Below are positions 1 to 10,700 of a stretch of DNA of 64,000 bases, in pieces. Where the stretch lies: contig NC_003281.10 of the NCBI RefSeq assembly GCF_000002985.6, positions 6,882,001 to 6,946,000 of the forward strand. Reading direction: 5' to 3'. The position numbers were made by a program, and so were the translations under genes. Origin of the DNA: Caenorhabditis elegans. Its lineage: Eukaryota > Nematoda > Chromadorea > Rhabditida > Rhabditidae. A model generated the notes under the pieces. It ran no database searches and had not been told where the DNA came from. It was given only the letters and a program-made list of their open reading frames with translations. Each line of letters starts with the position of its first letter. Position 1 is the first letter of the stretch.

Positions 1-254
1 CACCAGCTTACCGGAAATTTTTTGAATTTCCGTTGAGAAGAGAAAAAGTAAGGAAATGTTGAAAATAAGCTGCAATTGGTACACTTCGCCAACGCATTGC
101 AGCTAGTTATGCGTGTAATTTTAATATCATGTGATTCTATTTTTTATGTTTCTCATTTTTTGTTACATTGTCACTGTGTGACACCATTTGCTCTGAAATT
201 TCTTTTCTTCTTTTTGTTGTAAAATTCTCTATCATTTTCAGTGATATATCAGAA
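1..254. other. 5' edge, no gene seen
   Basis: AT-rich sequence with no supported exon. A splice-acceptor-like TTTTCAG lies about 12 nt before the ATG of the next gene, so the region is probably its promoter and trans-splice leader region. Confidence 0.5.
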
Positions 255-1683
255 ATGTTACGATGGTTTCACGTAGAAGACGAGAAGACTTTCCTGTTTG
301 GAATACAATTTCGAAATCGAAAACTGGTCACATTCTTTGCTCTGGTTCAATTAGTAGTGGCTTCTGTATCATTTGCTCAACACATTTACTCAGTTGCTCT
401 TTTTAATAAGGTTGGTTGGAACAGTAGATGGAAGATGAATGACTTCACACGTTACCTATAAATCTTTTGGGGATTTTTTAAATCAGATTTTAAAAAAGAA
501 AGAAAAACAAAAAACACTTTAAAATAAGTTTCCGAAGAATCTAAAATCATTCTATGACTCTAAACAAGCTTAGCAAACTAAAGAGCTTCTGTACCTACCC
601 CATACATTCCAGCCCTGATCTCCTGCTTTTTTGTTTTACCGGGTAGACATATTAATTTCAAAATACATTTGTACATTTGTTTCCTAGAACGAAAATCTTG
701 AAAAACATTCCGACTTGATCGTTTACATTAATTCAGATATTCTATTGCTCATTCAACGAAACTCGTTCCAATACCGGTCATTTTCTATCTCATGACGTGA
801 TTATTTTCGACTTTGGTCTTTTCCACGAATTAATTAATGTAAGCTGAACATTTCGTTCATTTTTTGTTGGATGGTTCTCCAAACAAGTATTTTCAGGTCC
901 AAGAATGTATAGCAAACTATTTAGACGGTGGCTATATGCGGTGTCTATGGTGTTTCACTCAAATGATTGCATTGACCTTAACAATATGTAAGTGCTCCAA
1001 GGGGAAGAGTAACATAGAGTGTCAATGAACTTGCCTACTTTCTTACCTACTGGGCGACCTAGGCTTGCCTCGTGCCTACTTCCAAAGTTCCCGATATAGA
1101 TTCTTTCAATTAGTCGTTGCCCGGCACTGCTAAGAAACGGTCCTATTCCTATGCCATAGTTTATCGATCACAGCCTTTCCAAAATTTTTAACTGAACCTT
1201 CACGTTTACAGGGACAACACTATGTATACCAAAACCACATCCTTTACTGTTATGGCCGATGTTAATAATTCAAAATGCGTATTGTTTTGGATTAGTAATT
1301 TTAACAATAGCAACGGCAGATAAGGTAAGGTTTCCAGTTTATGTCTTCTAGCAGGGCATTAAAACTGGAAGAAAGTCGTCGTTTTTTTCATGATCAAAAT
1401 TGTTTAAAAGTCTCGTTAGACTCTTTGATCTATTAGATAAATATCAGAACTACCTTTAGGTGGAAAGTTCAAATTCTGGAGTCTGAGCAATCTTAAAATA
1501 TTTCAGCTCCTGGTTGCCCTGTTCCATCCTGTTAATGCTCACCTGAACCTGATGATTTTATATTTTGCCGTTGGAACATCAATCAATCATTTCTTTGACT
1601 ACATCCTCTGGCACTACTATTGGTATGAAGAATTTCAATATATTGGTAGAACAGGAAAACATGTGATTCCCTTTTGGGTGTAG
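255..1683 (+). CDS. multipass membrane protein, unknown function
   Basis: Five exons (255-410, 737-838, 897-987, 1212-1324, 1507-1683) join in frame to 212 aa. Every junction has GT..AG ends and a TTTCAG/ACAG-type acceptor. The protein has about four hydrophobic stretches: near residues 25-48, 100-120, 128-155 and 160-185. The first follows a charged N-terminus starting MLRWFHVEDEK, so it is more like a four-TM protein than a secreted one. I do not recognise the family. The start was chosen because an acceptor-like TTTTCAG lies just upstream and no earlier in-frame ATG exists in the exon. Confidence 0.7.
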
Positions 1684-2382
1684 ATTTTATTTCAACTTTT
1701 TGTTTTGTTTCAAACTCAATTGTCAACGAAAAGCCCCCTTCATTTTCATAATCTCTGGGACAAAAAATATTTGTATAAAAACGGTTACTGTGTTCCACCT
1801 CTGCTTCATCTGAACTATGTTCTCTGCATCGAATAAAAATTTGTTTAGTTGTTATATCATATTTTTATACTTGTATAAAACTTTTGTTAGTGTGAGAAAA
1901 TAAACATGCCAAAGTACGTAAAACTGTTAGAATTCACTAATATTCCCAAATTCGAAGAGCATTTTAGATGATTATAAAAATCTCATTATGACAACGAACA
2001 AATTTAGTCTTGCTGTAGGTATGAAGCAGGCGTAGGCCCTCTTGAAAACATTTACGCAATTTAATTTTAAAAAAACCTTAGCACTTCATTCATATACAAA
2101 ATTGTTTTGGAAAATTTATTTATCCATTCAATTCTCAATTTCCAAGTAATCACGCAACACTTGAGGCACGTTGATATGATTCCTTTTCTCCGAGTAAAAG
2201 CCATGCTGTGTTCCGCCCGAAAACAAATACATAAAAGGTTTATATTGTAGACGTTGGCTGAAACATGTCCTGATTTCACCTGCTTTCCTAGAGAAATGTT
2301 AACATCTCCACCTATTGCACAATGAGCCCATCTTCACCTACATTATCTGATAATAGGTAAAGAAGGACCACCTTGCACCTCT
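1684..2382. other. intergenic, no gene seen
   Basis: AT-rich spacer with no coding exon. Its last part is upstream sequence of the GATA factor gene. Confidence 0.5.
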
Positions 2383-2418
2383 GTCATCATGATGATTTTT
2401 AGAGCATTATCATCATTT
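2383..2418. promoter_or_regulatory. cluster of SKN-1-type sites upstream of med-2
   Basis: Two groups of overlapping RTCAT cores (GTCAT/ATCAT and their reverse ATGAT) lie at 2383-2396 and 2406-2418, about 85-120 nt before the start codon. SKN-1 is known to activate med-1/med-2 directly through clustered RTCAT sites in early embryos. The motif cluster is seen in the sequence; its occupancy is inferred from that knowledge. Confidence 0.75.
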
Positions 2419-2502
2419 CTAGTGGGTGTGGTCTACAGTAAAAGAGCCCAAAGAATATCAGTTTGAGTCAGTATTCATACTTTATTCCTTCTCTCTATCA
2501 CT

Positions 2503-3027
2503 ATGGCTTATCCGTACCCAGTTTTCAATGCTGAAAATGTCTTTGACAATACCCAGCAACAAGTTGGATTCTATGATTATTCAACTCCATTCAATGGTAC
2601 ATACTCCTTCACTACTGACTATTCTTATTATAATAACTACTATGACTATGTCAATACTTATGCTTCTTATTATCCAACTGCAATGGATTCTTCATCTTTA
2701 AATATTTCACCAACTACTGGAAGTCCTAATTCTTCCCATTTCACCACGTTTACTCATTTTTCTACTCCATCTACATCTCCATCTACCTCTACTCAAAGTT
2801 CAACTCCACCGAGCAATTCTGATAATAAGAAGTCATTTCAATGCTCAAATTGTTCAGTAACTGAAACAATTCGTTGGAGGAATATTCGATCAAAGGAAGG
2901 AATTCAATGTAATGCTTGTTTTATTTATCAACGGAAATATAATGAGACTCGTCCAGTCACTGCCGTTAACAAATATCAAAAAAGAAAATTAAAGGTACAG
3001 GAAACGAATGGTGTAGATTCTTCTTAA
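2503..3027 (+). CDS. med-2: MED-type GATA transcription factor
   Basis: Intronless gene for 174 aa. The N-terminal two thirds are rich in Tyr, Ser, Thr and Pro. A single zinc finger begins CSNCSVTETIRW and ends CNAC (about residues 113-138), with 18 residues between the Cys pairs, followed by a basic tail. Established role: MED-1/MED-2 act below SKN-1 in the EMS blastomere to specify mesoderm and endoderm, activating end-1/end-3, and recognise a non-canonical RAGTATAC site. med-1 (chromosome X) and med-2 (chromosome III) are nearly identical intronless duplicates. The neighbouring brd-1 gene makes this the chromosome III copy, med-2. Confidence 0.92.
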   Translation: MAYPYPVFNAENVFDNTQQQVGFYDYSTPFNGTYSFTTDYSYYNNYYDYVNTYASYYPTAMDSSSLNISPTTGSPNSSHFTTFTHFSTPSTSPSTSTQSSTPPSNSDNKKSFQCSNCSVTETIRWRNIRSKEGIQCNACFIYQRKYNETRPVTAVNKYQKRKLKVQETNGVDSS

Positions 3028-3274
3028 TGTAAATTGTATCATTGTAAATTGTATAACTCAATTGTAATTTTCTTGTTTTAAGCCGGTAAATTGTTTTTAA
3101 TTAATATGATCTCATAACTTATATTTATATCTTGTTCTCGATTTTAATTACATCATAACTTTAATTGCATGGATTGGATGCCGTTGTGTATAAAATAACA
3201 CTTCAAAAAATAATCATTCATATTGCAATTTTACAATAGAAACGCAAAAGAAAATATTTTAAAACGGAAAATGG

Positions 3275-6200
3275 TTAATGTGGTGGTGTTGTGATGGAGC
3301 ATCCAAGAATCGCCTCTATTAACCACTGCTCGCTGACAAGATTGTACTTTGTGCAGTCGCGGAATTTGTCTCCTATCTGTAAAGAGAAATAAAAATGTCA
3401 CCAAACTGAAACTACCGAATCCATAATAACAGGAAAACTCCTTCGTTAAACTTACATCATGTGTCAAGCTGTAGAGCACAAAGTTTGGTTTCAAGTTGGC
3501 ATTATGGTACGGCGGTGGATCTTTTTCGTCAATAATGGGCTCCCTCGCTGCAGCTTGACCACCGGCAGATCGAATAATTTCAAAAAGAGCTGGGCGATCT
3601 GAAATTGAAAATTGAAAAAATTAAAATACTGTAAATTAGAATCGTACCGAGGAAGTTATACTTTGGCTTTGGAATGAAAAATTTGCAACCGGCGAACAAT
3701 TTTGGTTGCTGAAAAATTTGGTTGTATTTTTTTCTTTAGTGGAAATCAAATCCGTACCATTTTAGTGATTGTCTTCTTCCATTGTTCAATAGTATTTTCA
3801 AATACTTCACCTTCCATCCATCTAACTTTCTGAACCATATAAGAACGATCATCATCGACTTTCGATGGATCAATAATGCACGCTCTCAGCCAATCTCGAC
3901 TAACTATCATTCCCGATCTGAAAGTATGAATTTCCGCTTTGAAATTTCATATTTTCACATAGATTTTTTTGGCTCTCATACTGCACCCTTGCGATTGTTT
4001 GCAATTTTCCCATGGGATCAGTCTATAACTAGACAGGGAAACGCATTTTATAATACAATCGAGCCACTGTGAAACTGAAATGAAGGTGTTTCTGGTGAGT
4101 TATATACTACTTTTGCTAATATTCAAAACTAATTTTGCAGTGTTTCCTTCTTCTTCTTCTTTCAATTTATGTTAATGCAAAGAAAGCAGAATGTCGAACT
4201 GATTCGGATTGCTCGGATAATAGGCTTTGTGTTTATGGACAATGTCTTTTTTCAAATCATGCAAGTGGTGGAGTTGTTATCACTGACGAAAATGCTGATG
4301 AACCTTGTACTTTTGACTGTCCAGTTGGAAAAAAATGTGTGGCAGGAGCCTGTGTTCGTGCCTAATTATCTTTTTATCTCCAATAAATATGTAATGCATT
4401 GCGACCTGATTTGAAGGAATGATAGAAAATAGACCATAATTACCGAATATAACTGTTAAAAAATTATTTCAGCTTTGGAAAAATAATAAGTTCTGATTAG
4501 TTTTGAACTCTCGTGCAAATGAATGGCTAAATTCGAACGCTTTTCGTGATTTTTGCTTGATGTTCCGAAGATTGTCAGATTTTCATAAATTTTTTAAGCA
4601 AAAAAAAAGATGAATAAATGTGAAATTATCGACTTTCAATTCAATTTTGAAGTTTCAGCGAATTTCTTTCTGATTATCATGCGTTTTCTTACGAACAAAT
4701 GCCTTCCATTTATTTGCGCGAGAATTTAAAAATAAGTAGCCCATTTTTTGAAAAATTTCGAAAAAATTAATTTCTTAACAGCTATAGTCTGTCATTACGG
4801 TCTATTTTCTGACATTAAAAATCCCAAAATGACTATCTCCCACTTTTTAGGATAATTTTAAAAACCTACTTTATGATAGCTTTTAAAATTTCTCCAATAT
4901 GCTCCTTGTTAATATTGAGCACACGAGTTTTCAAATCAACGGTGACTACCACATGCGTCGGAGAATCCATATCAGCAGGAACTATCTGAATAAATTTATT
5001 TTATTTTTAAAAATTAATTGTTTTTACATTGATTTTTCCGGGAAGTTTTCGTTTTTCAGATTCAGTGAGCATCTTCTCATCTATGAGTTGAACGAAATGA
5101 AGACGAGATTTTGGAGGGGCGACGACTGAAAATTCAATTTTTATCACGAAGAATAAAATTGTCAAAAAATTTCTTACCAGGCTGTAAAACTCTCTGTTCA
5201 GTCTTGAATTTTTCGATTATTTTCCTAATTTTCGGATCACTTTTAGCCATTTCTTCGACAGTTTTTCCAGCAATATTTCGAATTTTGATGCTGGCACCTT
5301 TCGATAAAAGATATTCAACAATTTGAGTATTTTGACGGCGAACAGCCTCGTGAAGCGTTGTTTCTAATGTTGAGCCGCCTGAATTCTTCGTCAAGAAAGT
5401 TGATAGAAGTTGTTTCTTACATGAAGCATTAATAACTGCACCCGCTTCAACAAGTATCTTAACAGCTTCCAATGAGCTATTCTCAACTGCCACGTAAAGT
5501 GGTGTCTTTCCGTCTTCTTTCTCATTTACGCACGTTCCTGCCTCTACAGCACTTCGAAGTTGAGGAATACGATTATTGCGAATTGAATTGACCAGGACAG
5601 CTTCACCACGACGAGTACCATAAGAACTGCGACGCTGAACATTTAAAAAATTGCAAAAAGTTTGCGAAAATGTGAAAATTGGAATGAAGGCGTAGAGATC
5701 AAGTTCAATTTTCAAAAAAAAAAGTCAAGCCACCTAGGGGACTCGAACCCCTGACCTTAAGATTAAAAGTCTCACGCTCTACCAACTGAGCTAAGGAGGC
5801 CATGCGTGCTGTGATGCAAAGACTTGTTAAGTAAGGGACAGAGGCGCAGACAACAAGATAATGTGGACGTTGAGCGTGACAGAGTAGAAAGACGAACGCC
5901 CGAAAACTCTTTTATTGAAGTCACTCACTTGCTCTGATTTCACACTCATCGACTTCTCTCCAAAACTCATCGGTGATTGAGATCGTCGTTCGATTTTATC
6001 GGATTTAATCGAATTTTTACGACTTCTAGACGTCGATGGTACTTCTTCTGGTTCTTCAGGTTCCAATTTTGGTTGTTTCTTGGCGCTCGCACTCATTGAA
6101 GCTTGCCGTTTTGTGAGAGGAATCGCTTTCGAGAAAATATCTTCTTCGATAATTTCGGCTTTAACTGGATTACTGCTACTTCCGAAAGCTTGAGCATACG

Positions 6201-7495
6201 TTGCAACACCAGTTGCTGCTGGAGCAGTTGAGCGACGCTGAAGAATTTCCGTTAAAGTTCTGAAGCGTCTTTAAAGTGAAATTGTCATACCTCAATAAAC
6301 GGCGTCAGTAAATCATTTTGATGAGTTCTCTGCGGAACTTGCGATGCAAAAAGATCAACTACAGGCGCAGCCGGTTCATTTTTGACGGAAGTTTTCAGTA
6401 TCGATGACCTTTTGGGTTTTCTCTCATGAACACTGACAGTTGAAGGGCGTTTTGTCGAATTACGCGTTCTAAAAGTAAATAAAATTCAATTAATTGAAGC
6501 AATGTAACAAACTCACGGAGAAGCTTCTTTGCTGTAGTCGTGGAATATATCCAATTCTGGAGAGTTTGAATTTTCCCTGAATTTACTGGGAAAATATGAA
6601 AAAAAGTTCTGCGTTCGGGGGGAATCGAACCCCCGTCGAATGCTTGGAAGGCATCCATGCTGACCATTACACCACGAACGCGGCATGGGAAACCAGCTAT
6701 TAAATGAAGAGACATTTCTACTTGAAGCCACCAAATAGACCGCATCAGGTTTGTAGAAGAAGCATGACGGGAATCGTTTTCTCGGAAAGATATCCCCGAT
6801 ATGTCGCGTTCGTGGTGTAATGGTCAGCATGGATGCCTTCCAAGCATTCGACGGGGGTTCGATTCCCCCCGAACGCAGATTTTTTCGACTTACCGGTTTT
6901 CATCTTTACACATCAAATCATCATCCTCTTCACCAAGTTGTCCCATCTCGTCTGGCATATGAGCTTGCGTCTCCAGGAATTTCTCTACGGCATCAGCTGG
7001 AGTTTTTTCTTTGTTAAAAATGTTTTGTGTACAGGCAAACTCTGCTTGAGTTAGAGATGTTGTTCCGACCTAAATGAGAATTTAATTTTCGAGCTTTTCA
7101 CCATTGACTTACTTTCTGTAAAAGGTCGTTTAGTTCAGACAAAGTATCAAAGCACGTTTTCAGCATATGAGCTTCTGTGATTTTGGATGTGTCTAGTGGG
7201 AAAGCACAACTCGGACACATGTGTCGAGCCACTGAAGAGCGTTTTCCAGACGGTTTCTGTTGAAATGTGGCGATACATTCCCTGAACATAAACTGAAGTT
7301 ATTGACAATTTATTAGGTTGCAATACCTACCAGCAATAAGCATGTTTGCAAGATGATCCGAGATATTGCAAGTCTCCCCTCGGTTTTTTGCTGAAATTTT
7401 ATTTAAGAGGCAAAATCTTGTACAACAACTTACCATTTAACACACTCGATAGCTGTTCGAAACGTTTCCAATGCTTTTTTAGTGTTTTCAAACAT
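3275..7495 (-). CDS. brd-1: BRCA1-associated RING domain protein (BARD1 homologue)
   Basis: Multi-exon minus-strand gene. The first exons encode a RING finger (starting MFENTKKALETF, Cys pairs CVKC ... CWEC ... CPSC). A low-complexity Ser/Lys/Glu linker follows, then ankyrin repeats (exon ending at 5634; motifs such as DGKTPLYVAVEN and LHEAVRR) and C-terminal BRCT sequence ending SITTPPH. RING + ankyrin + BRCT in this order is diagnostic of BARD1. Established role: forms an E3 ubiquitin ligase heterodimer with BRC-1 and acts in DNA double-strand-break repair and meiotic recombination in the nucleus. The introns hold three tRNA genes and one opposite-strand protein gene. The start codon lies about 280 nt from the divergent Pol5-like gene. 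Confidence 0.93.
4080..4365 (+). CDS. small secreted cysteine-rich protein, nested in brd-1
   Basis: Two exons (4080-4094, 4141-4365) give 79 aa. The N-terminus (MKVFLCFLLLLLSIYVNA) is a clear signal peptide. The mature part has two four-Cys modules: C-x5-C-x5-C-x4-C, then C-x3-C-x5-C-x4-C. This resembles EB-type or similar short nematode Cys-rich modules. It lies wholly inside a brd-1 intron on the opposite strand, with an AATAAA signal about 16 nt after the stop. Function unknown. Confidence 0.8.
5728..5800 (-). tRNA. tRNA-Lys(TTT)
   Basis: 73-nt cloverleaf on the minus strand. The D-arm has GCTC/GAGC pairs, the anticodon loop is CTTTTAA (anticodon TTT), and the T-arm is AGGGG/CCCCT around TTCGAGT. 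A Pol III terminator T-run follows. The acceptor stem reads GCCTCCT/AGGTGGC, which leaves one T-T mismatch at the fourth pair. It lies in a brd-1 intron on the same strand as brd-1. Confidence 0.88.
6610..6681 (-). tRNA. tRNA-Gly(TCC), minus-strand copy
   Basis: 72-nt cloverleaf with acceptor GCGTTCG/CGAACGC, anticodon loop CTTCCAA (TCC) and a T-arm with GGTTCGATTCC. A T-run follows on the minus strand. It is identical in sequence to the plus-strand copy at 6806-6877. Both lie in one brd-1 intron (6586-6893). Confidence 0.95.
6806..6877 (+). tRNA. tRNA-Gly(TCC), plus-strand copy
   Basis: Identical 72-nt sequence to the copy at 6610-6681, in opposite orientation (5' ends facing each other, 124 nt apart). 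It ends with a TTTTTT terminator. It is antisense to the host gene brd-1. Confidence 0.95.
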
Positions 7496-7774
7496 TATTT
7501 GACGCTGAAACAATAATTAAATCAAACAGGAAAAGAATAAAATTCGAAAATCGCACTTGTTTGTTTGCGCGTCAGGTGTGGTGCGTGCGCACAGAATACA
7601 TTTTATTTTACGAACAAAATATTTTACTTCTATTTCTTTTTCTTTCATTAAACTAAAATTACATTTATTTTTTGTGTTTTATAGAAAAATACAGTTTACT
7701 TGGTCTGGAAAATTCACGAGAATGATCCTCTCGTCAATTTATTCTCTTTTTAATTATAATTTTAAGTTTTAAGC
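7496..7774. promoter_or_regulatory. divergent promoter of brd-1 and the Pol5-like gene
   Basis: A spacer of about 280 nt separates the two start codons and must hold both promoters. It has a short GC-richer core around 7560-7595 (TTTGCGCGTCAGG, GTGCGTGCGCAC) in otherwise AT-rich DNA. Confidence 0.55.
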
Positions 7775-10700
7775 ATGAGACCGCCAAGTGAATTACTCGA
7801 TATTATTTCAAAGCTTGCTGAGCTCGATCCATTAGTCAGAAAAGGAGCAGTTAGACAGCTTTCAAGCAAACAAGAGGTAGGAAAAAAGTAGCTGAAATAA
7901 ATGCCTAATTAAAGTGTTATTTTTTTAGGAATTATCCGATAACGAGCTCAACACATATGTGATTGAACGTCTTATTTCTGGATGTGCTTCAGCTCGTGCT
8001 GCTGTTCGTTTGGGATATACAACCGCTTTGGGTACTATTTTAATGACAAAAGCAGGCGAATCATGGGAACTCGACAAAATATTGGCCGTTGCAGATAAAA
8101 AGATGGACCTGGCAGAAAAGGTTGGGATTGTAAGTTCCTTTATTTGTACTAAATGTTTCGATTCAGACTGTTGGTACCGGACATGCAATTGGACATTATC
8201 TTATTCTTGTCACATATTGTCAAACCAGAAAACTCAAAGAAGCAGAAGCTACAAAAATTGTTGAGCATTCGAAGAAAATCAGAGACTTTGCTCCAAGCTT
8301 GGCATTTTCACAGATTAACCTTCTATGCAGTTTGGCTACAAAGACAAAAGAAAGTGTTTTCCAAAAGGTAAATCAATTTACTGTTTGAACAAAAACAAAT
8401 CTATATTAATTTTTAAATTTCAGAGTGTATCCCCAGCCATCGAAATGAATTTGGAAGGTCTCAGCTCTCAGTTCACACCGGAAAATGTCTACCTGGCACT
8501 TCGCCTTCGTAATTCTCATTCAACAGTGGTTGCAAAATACGCAAAGTTTGTAAAGAAAGACGGATCTATTCAATTTTCTGATGATCAGTATCCTAAAATT
8601 TTGGCTGCTTTAAAGGTTAGTTTTCTATTTTAAAATTTTTATAAATACTTTATTTTCAGCGCTGTGACTTCGCCACAGTTCAAGTATTTCTTCCACTTCT
8701 CATCAAAGCATCAGTTGAATCATCTGGTTTTGATAAAATGTACCTGAGTAAGTTATACTTTTGAAAAGTTTTTTTTATAAATTCTCATTTTCAGAAGTTC
8801 TCGAGCCATGGGCCCTTTCAAGCAACGAGACGAAAGTTTTCGATAGAATTCTCACGATTGTCACTCAATTCTTTGATTTTGGAGGCGATGTGAAATCAAT
8901 TGTTGTAGTATTTACTAAAGAAGTTTTGAATCGAATGGAGACCGCTACACGTGGAAAAGGACAATTCAGATTGATGAGTAAAAAGGTAATATTCAAGAGT
9001 CTTTATTGTTCAAATTTACAAAAATTAGTGAGATAGAAATTATCTAAAGGTAAACTGGCTTTTGTGATCGAATATGTCTCTGAATTTGTTTGATTGCTTT
9101 TCGGAGAAGAGCCTGGCAATCTTCCGGTACTGAAAAAAGATTTTTTAAAACTCAAGCTTTCTTCTAAACATCGAAAACATACATTTCTTGCATTGTTGTG
9201 TAAGTTCCTCATTTTCCACACAATATTCGGATGTTATTTCACACTCGATAGAACATAAATCGAGTACAGGAAGCCAGACAGCATCAGAAAATGGATCACC
9301 GCCTGTAAAAAAAGTGTTGGAACAATATTTAATTTCTTGTATCTTAAAAATGTATGCTGGTAAATTATGAAGAATTAATTCAGAAATCGTTTACAACATT
9401 TCTGAAATATACTATAAGATTATTCTTTTGTGTTATTACATAATACAGATTAAATTTGAATTTAAATTGATTTTCTAACTTACATAATTTAGAGTTATGA
9501 AACAAAAACTGTGAAACCGATTCGTACTGAATCCGCCTTTTAGACGCTTGTCCATTGATTGCCGCGATCAGAAAAATTCCGATAATAATTGAGCATTTTG
9601 TCATTTTGAGTTCCAAATTTAGTATTGCCAAAGTGATGAAAAACTAATACGTAGTTCAACAAAAAGATGAGAAATAGATGAAAGAAAGAAGAAAAAGAAG
9701 AAGCATTGTTCATTGAATACCACAATGAACTGTGTAAAGTAACGGGATTCTGGGTGTAATACAGATAGTTCTTTCTATAAGATGATGACACATTAACGAC
9801 GACCTCATTATATCCATACATATTGTTTTATTTGGATTACGAGTTAGATTTAGAATGTTAGATTTATGAGAGATTGCAGCGATATTTGAGAGACAGGAAT
9901 GTTGAAAATTGATTATCATTCGAACTTTTTAACACGAAAATATTGAATAATATTATTAAAAGTATACATTCGAACAAAGATTTTAAACTAAAGAAAATTT
10001 CGATACTGGCTTAGCTAGGAAATTAAATTTACTTTTAACAACAAAAAAAAAACACATTTCAAAATAATATCTTCATTTTACAGGTGGATGACTTCGCTGC
10101 ATTCATCCAATCCAAACTTTCTGAACTTCGTGATGAAGAAGCCTATACTGCTCTGAAAGAGCTCGAAAAGTGCGGAAATGTGGACAAGGCCTGTGGTACC
10201 GGCCTTACGACCGCCCTACTTTCAAATCTTGGAAAGAAGCAGATCTCTGTGTGGATTAAGGTAGAAAAAGAACTGACGGTTCAATTTCAGCATATAGATT
10301 TTTCAGGAAAATCTCTCCAACCAAGATGAAGTTCGGAAGATCGTCTCTGCATTCAGTAACTGGGATGAAAAATCACGAATCACAGTTCTCTCTGCTCTTT
10401 TGTCGCAGAAGGCAACTGAAACCAGTCAATCTGTTGTTACCAGCATTATTGATTCACTTTTCTATGTCAAGGTTTGTTCATTGTTTGTTTGAAGTTGAAG
10501 TAAAAAATTATTCCAGACTCGTGCTGGAGAGTTCGCATCGATTCAAATTTCTGAGAAAAACGAAGAGGTTCTCCGTCAACTTGTTGTTGCTGTTCAAGGA
10601 GAAGAAGAAGTAAAGAAAGCTGAGAAATCGATTGGAAAATCCAAACTTCGCAAGAAGTGAGAATTTAATATTAATTCATTTTCAAAGTTAATTTTTTTCA

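Noticed and set aside
6395..6830. Two overlapping minus-strand ORFs of about 105-116 aa
   Set aside because: They run straight through a tRNA gene and a brd-1 splice site. The true exon is 6517-6585.
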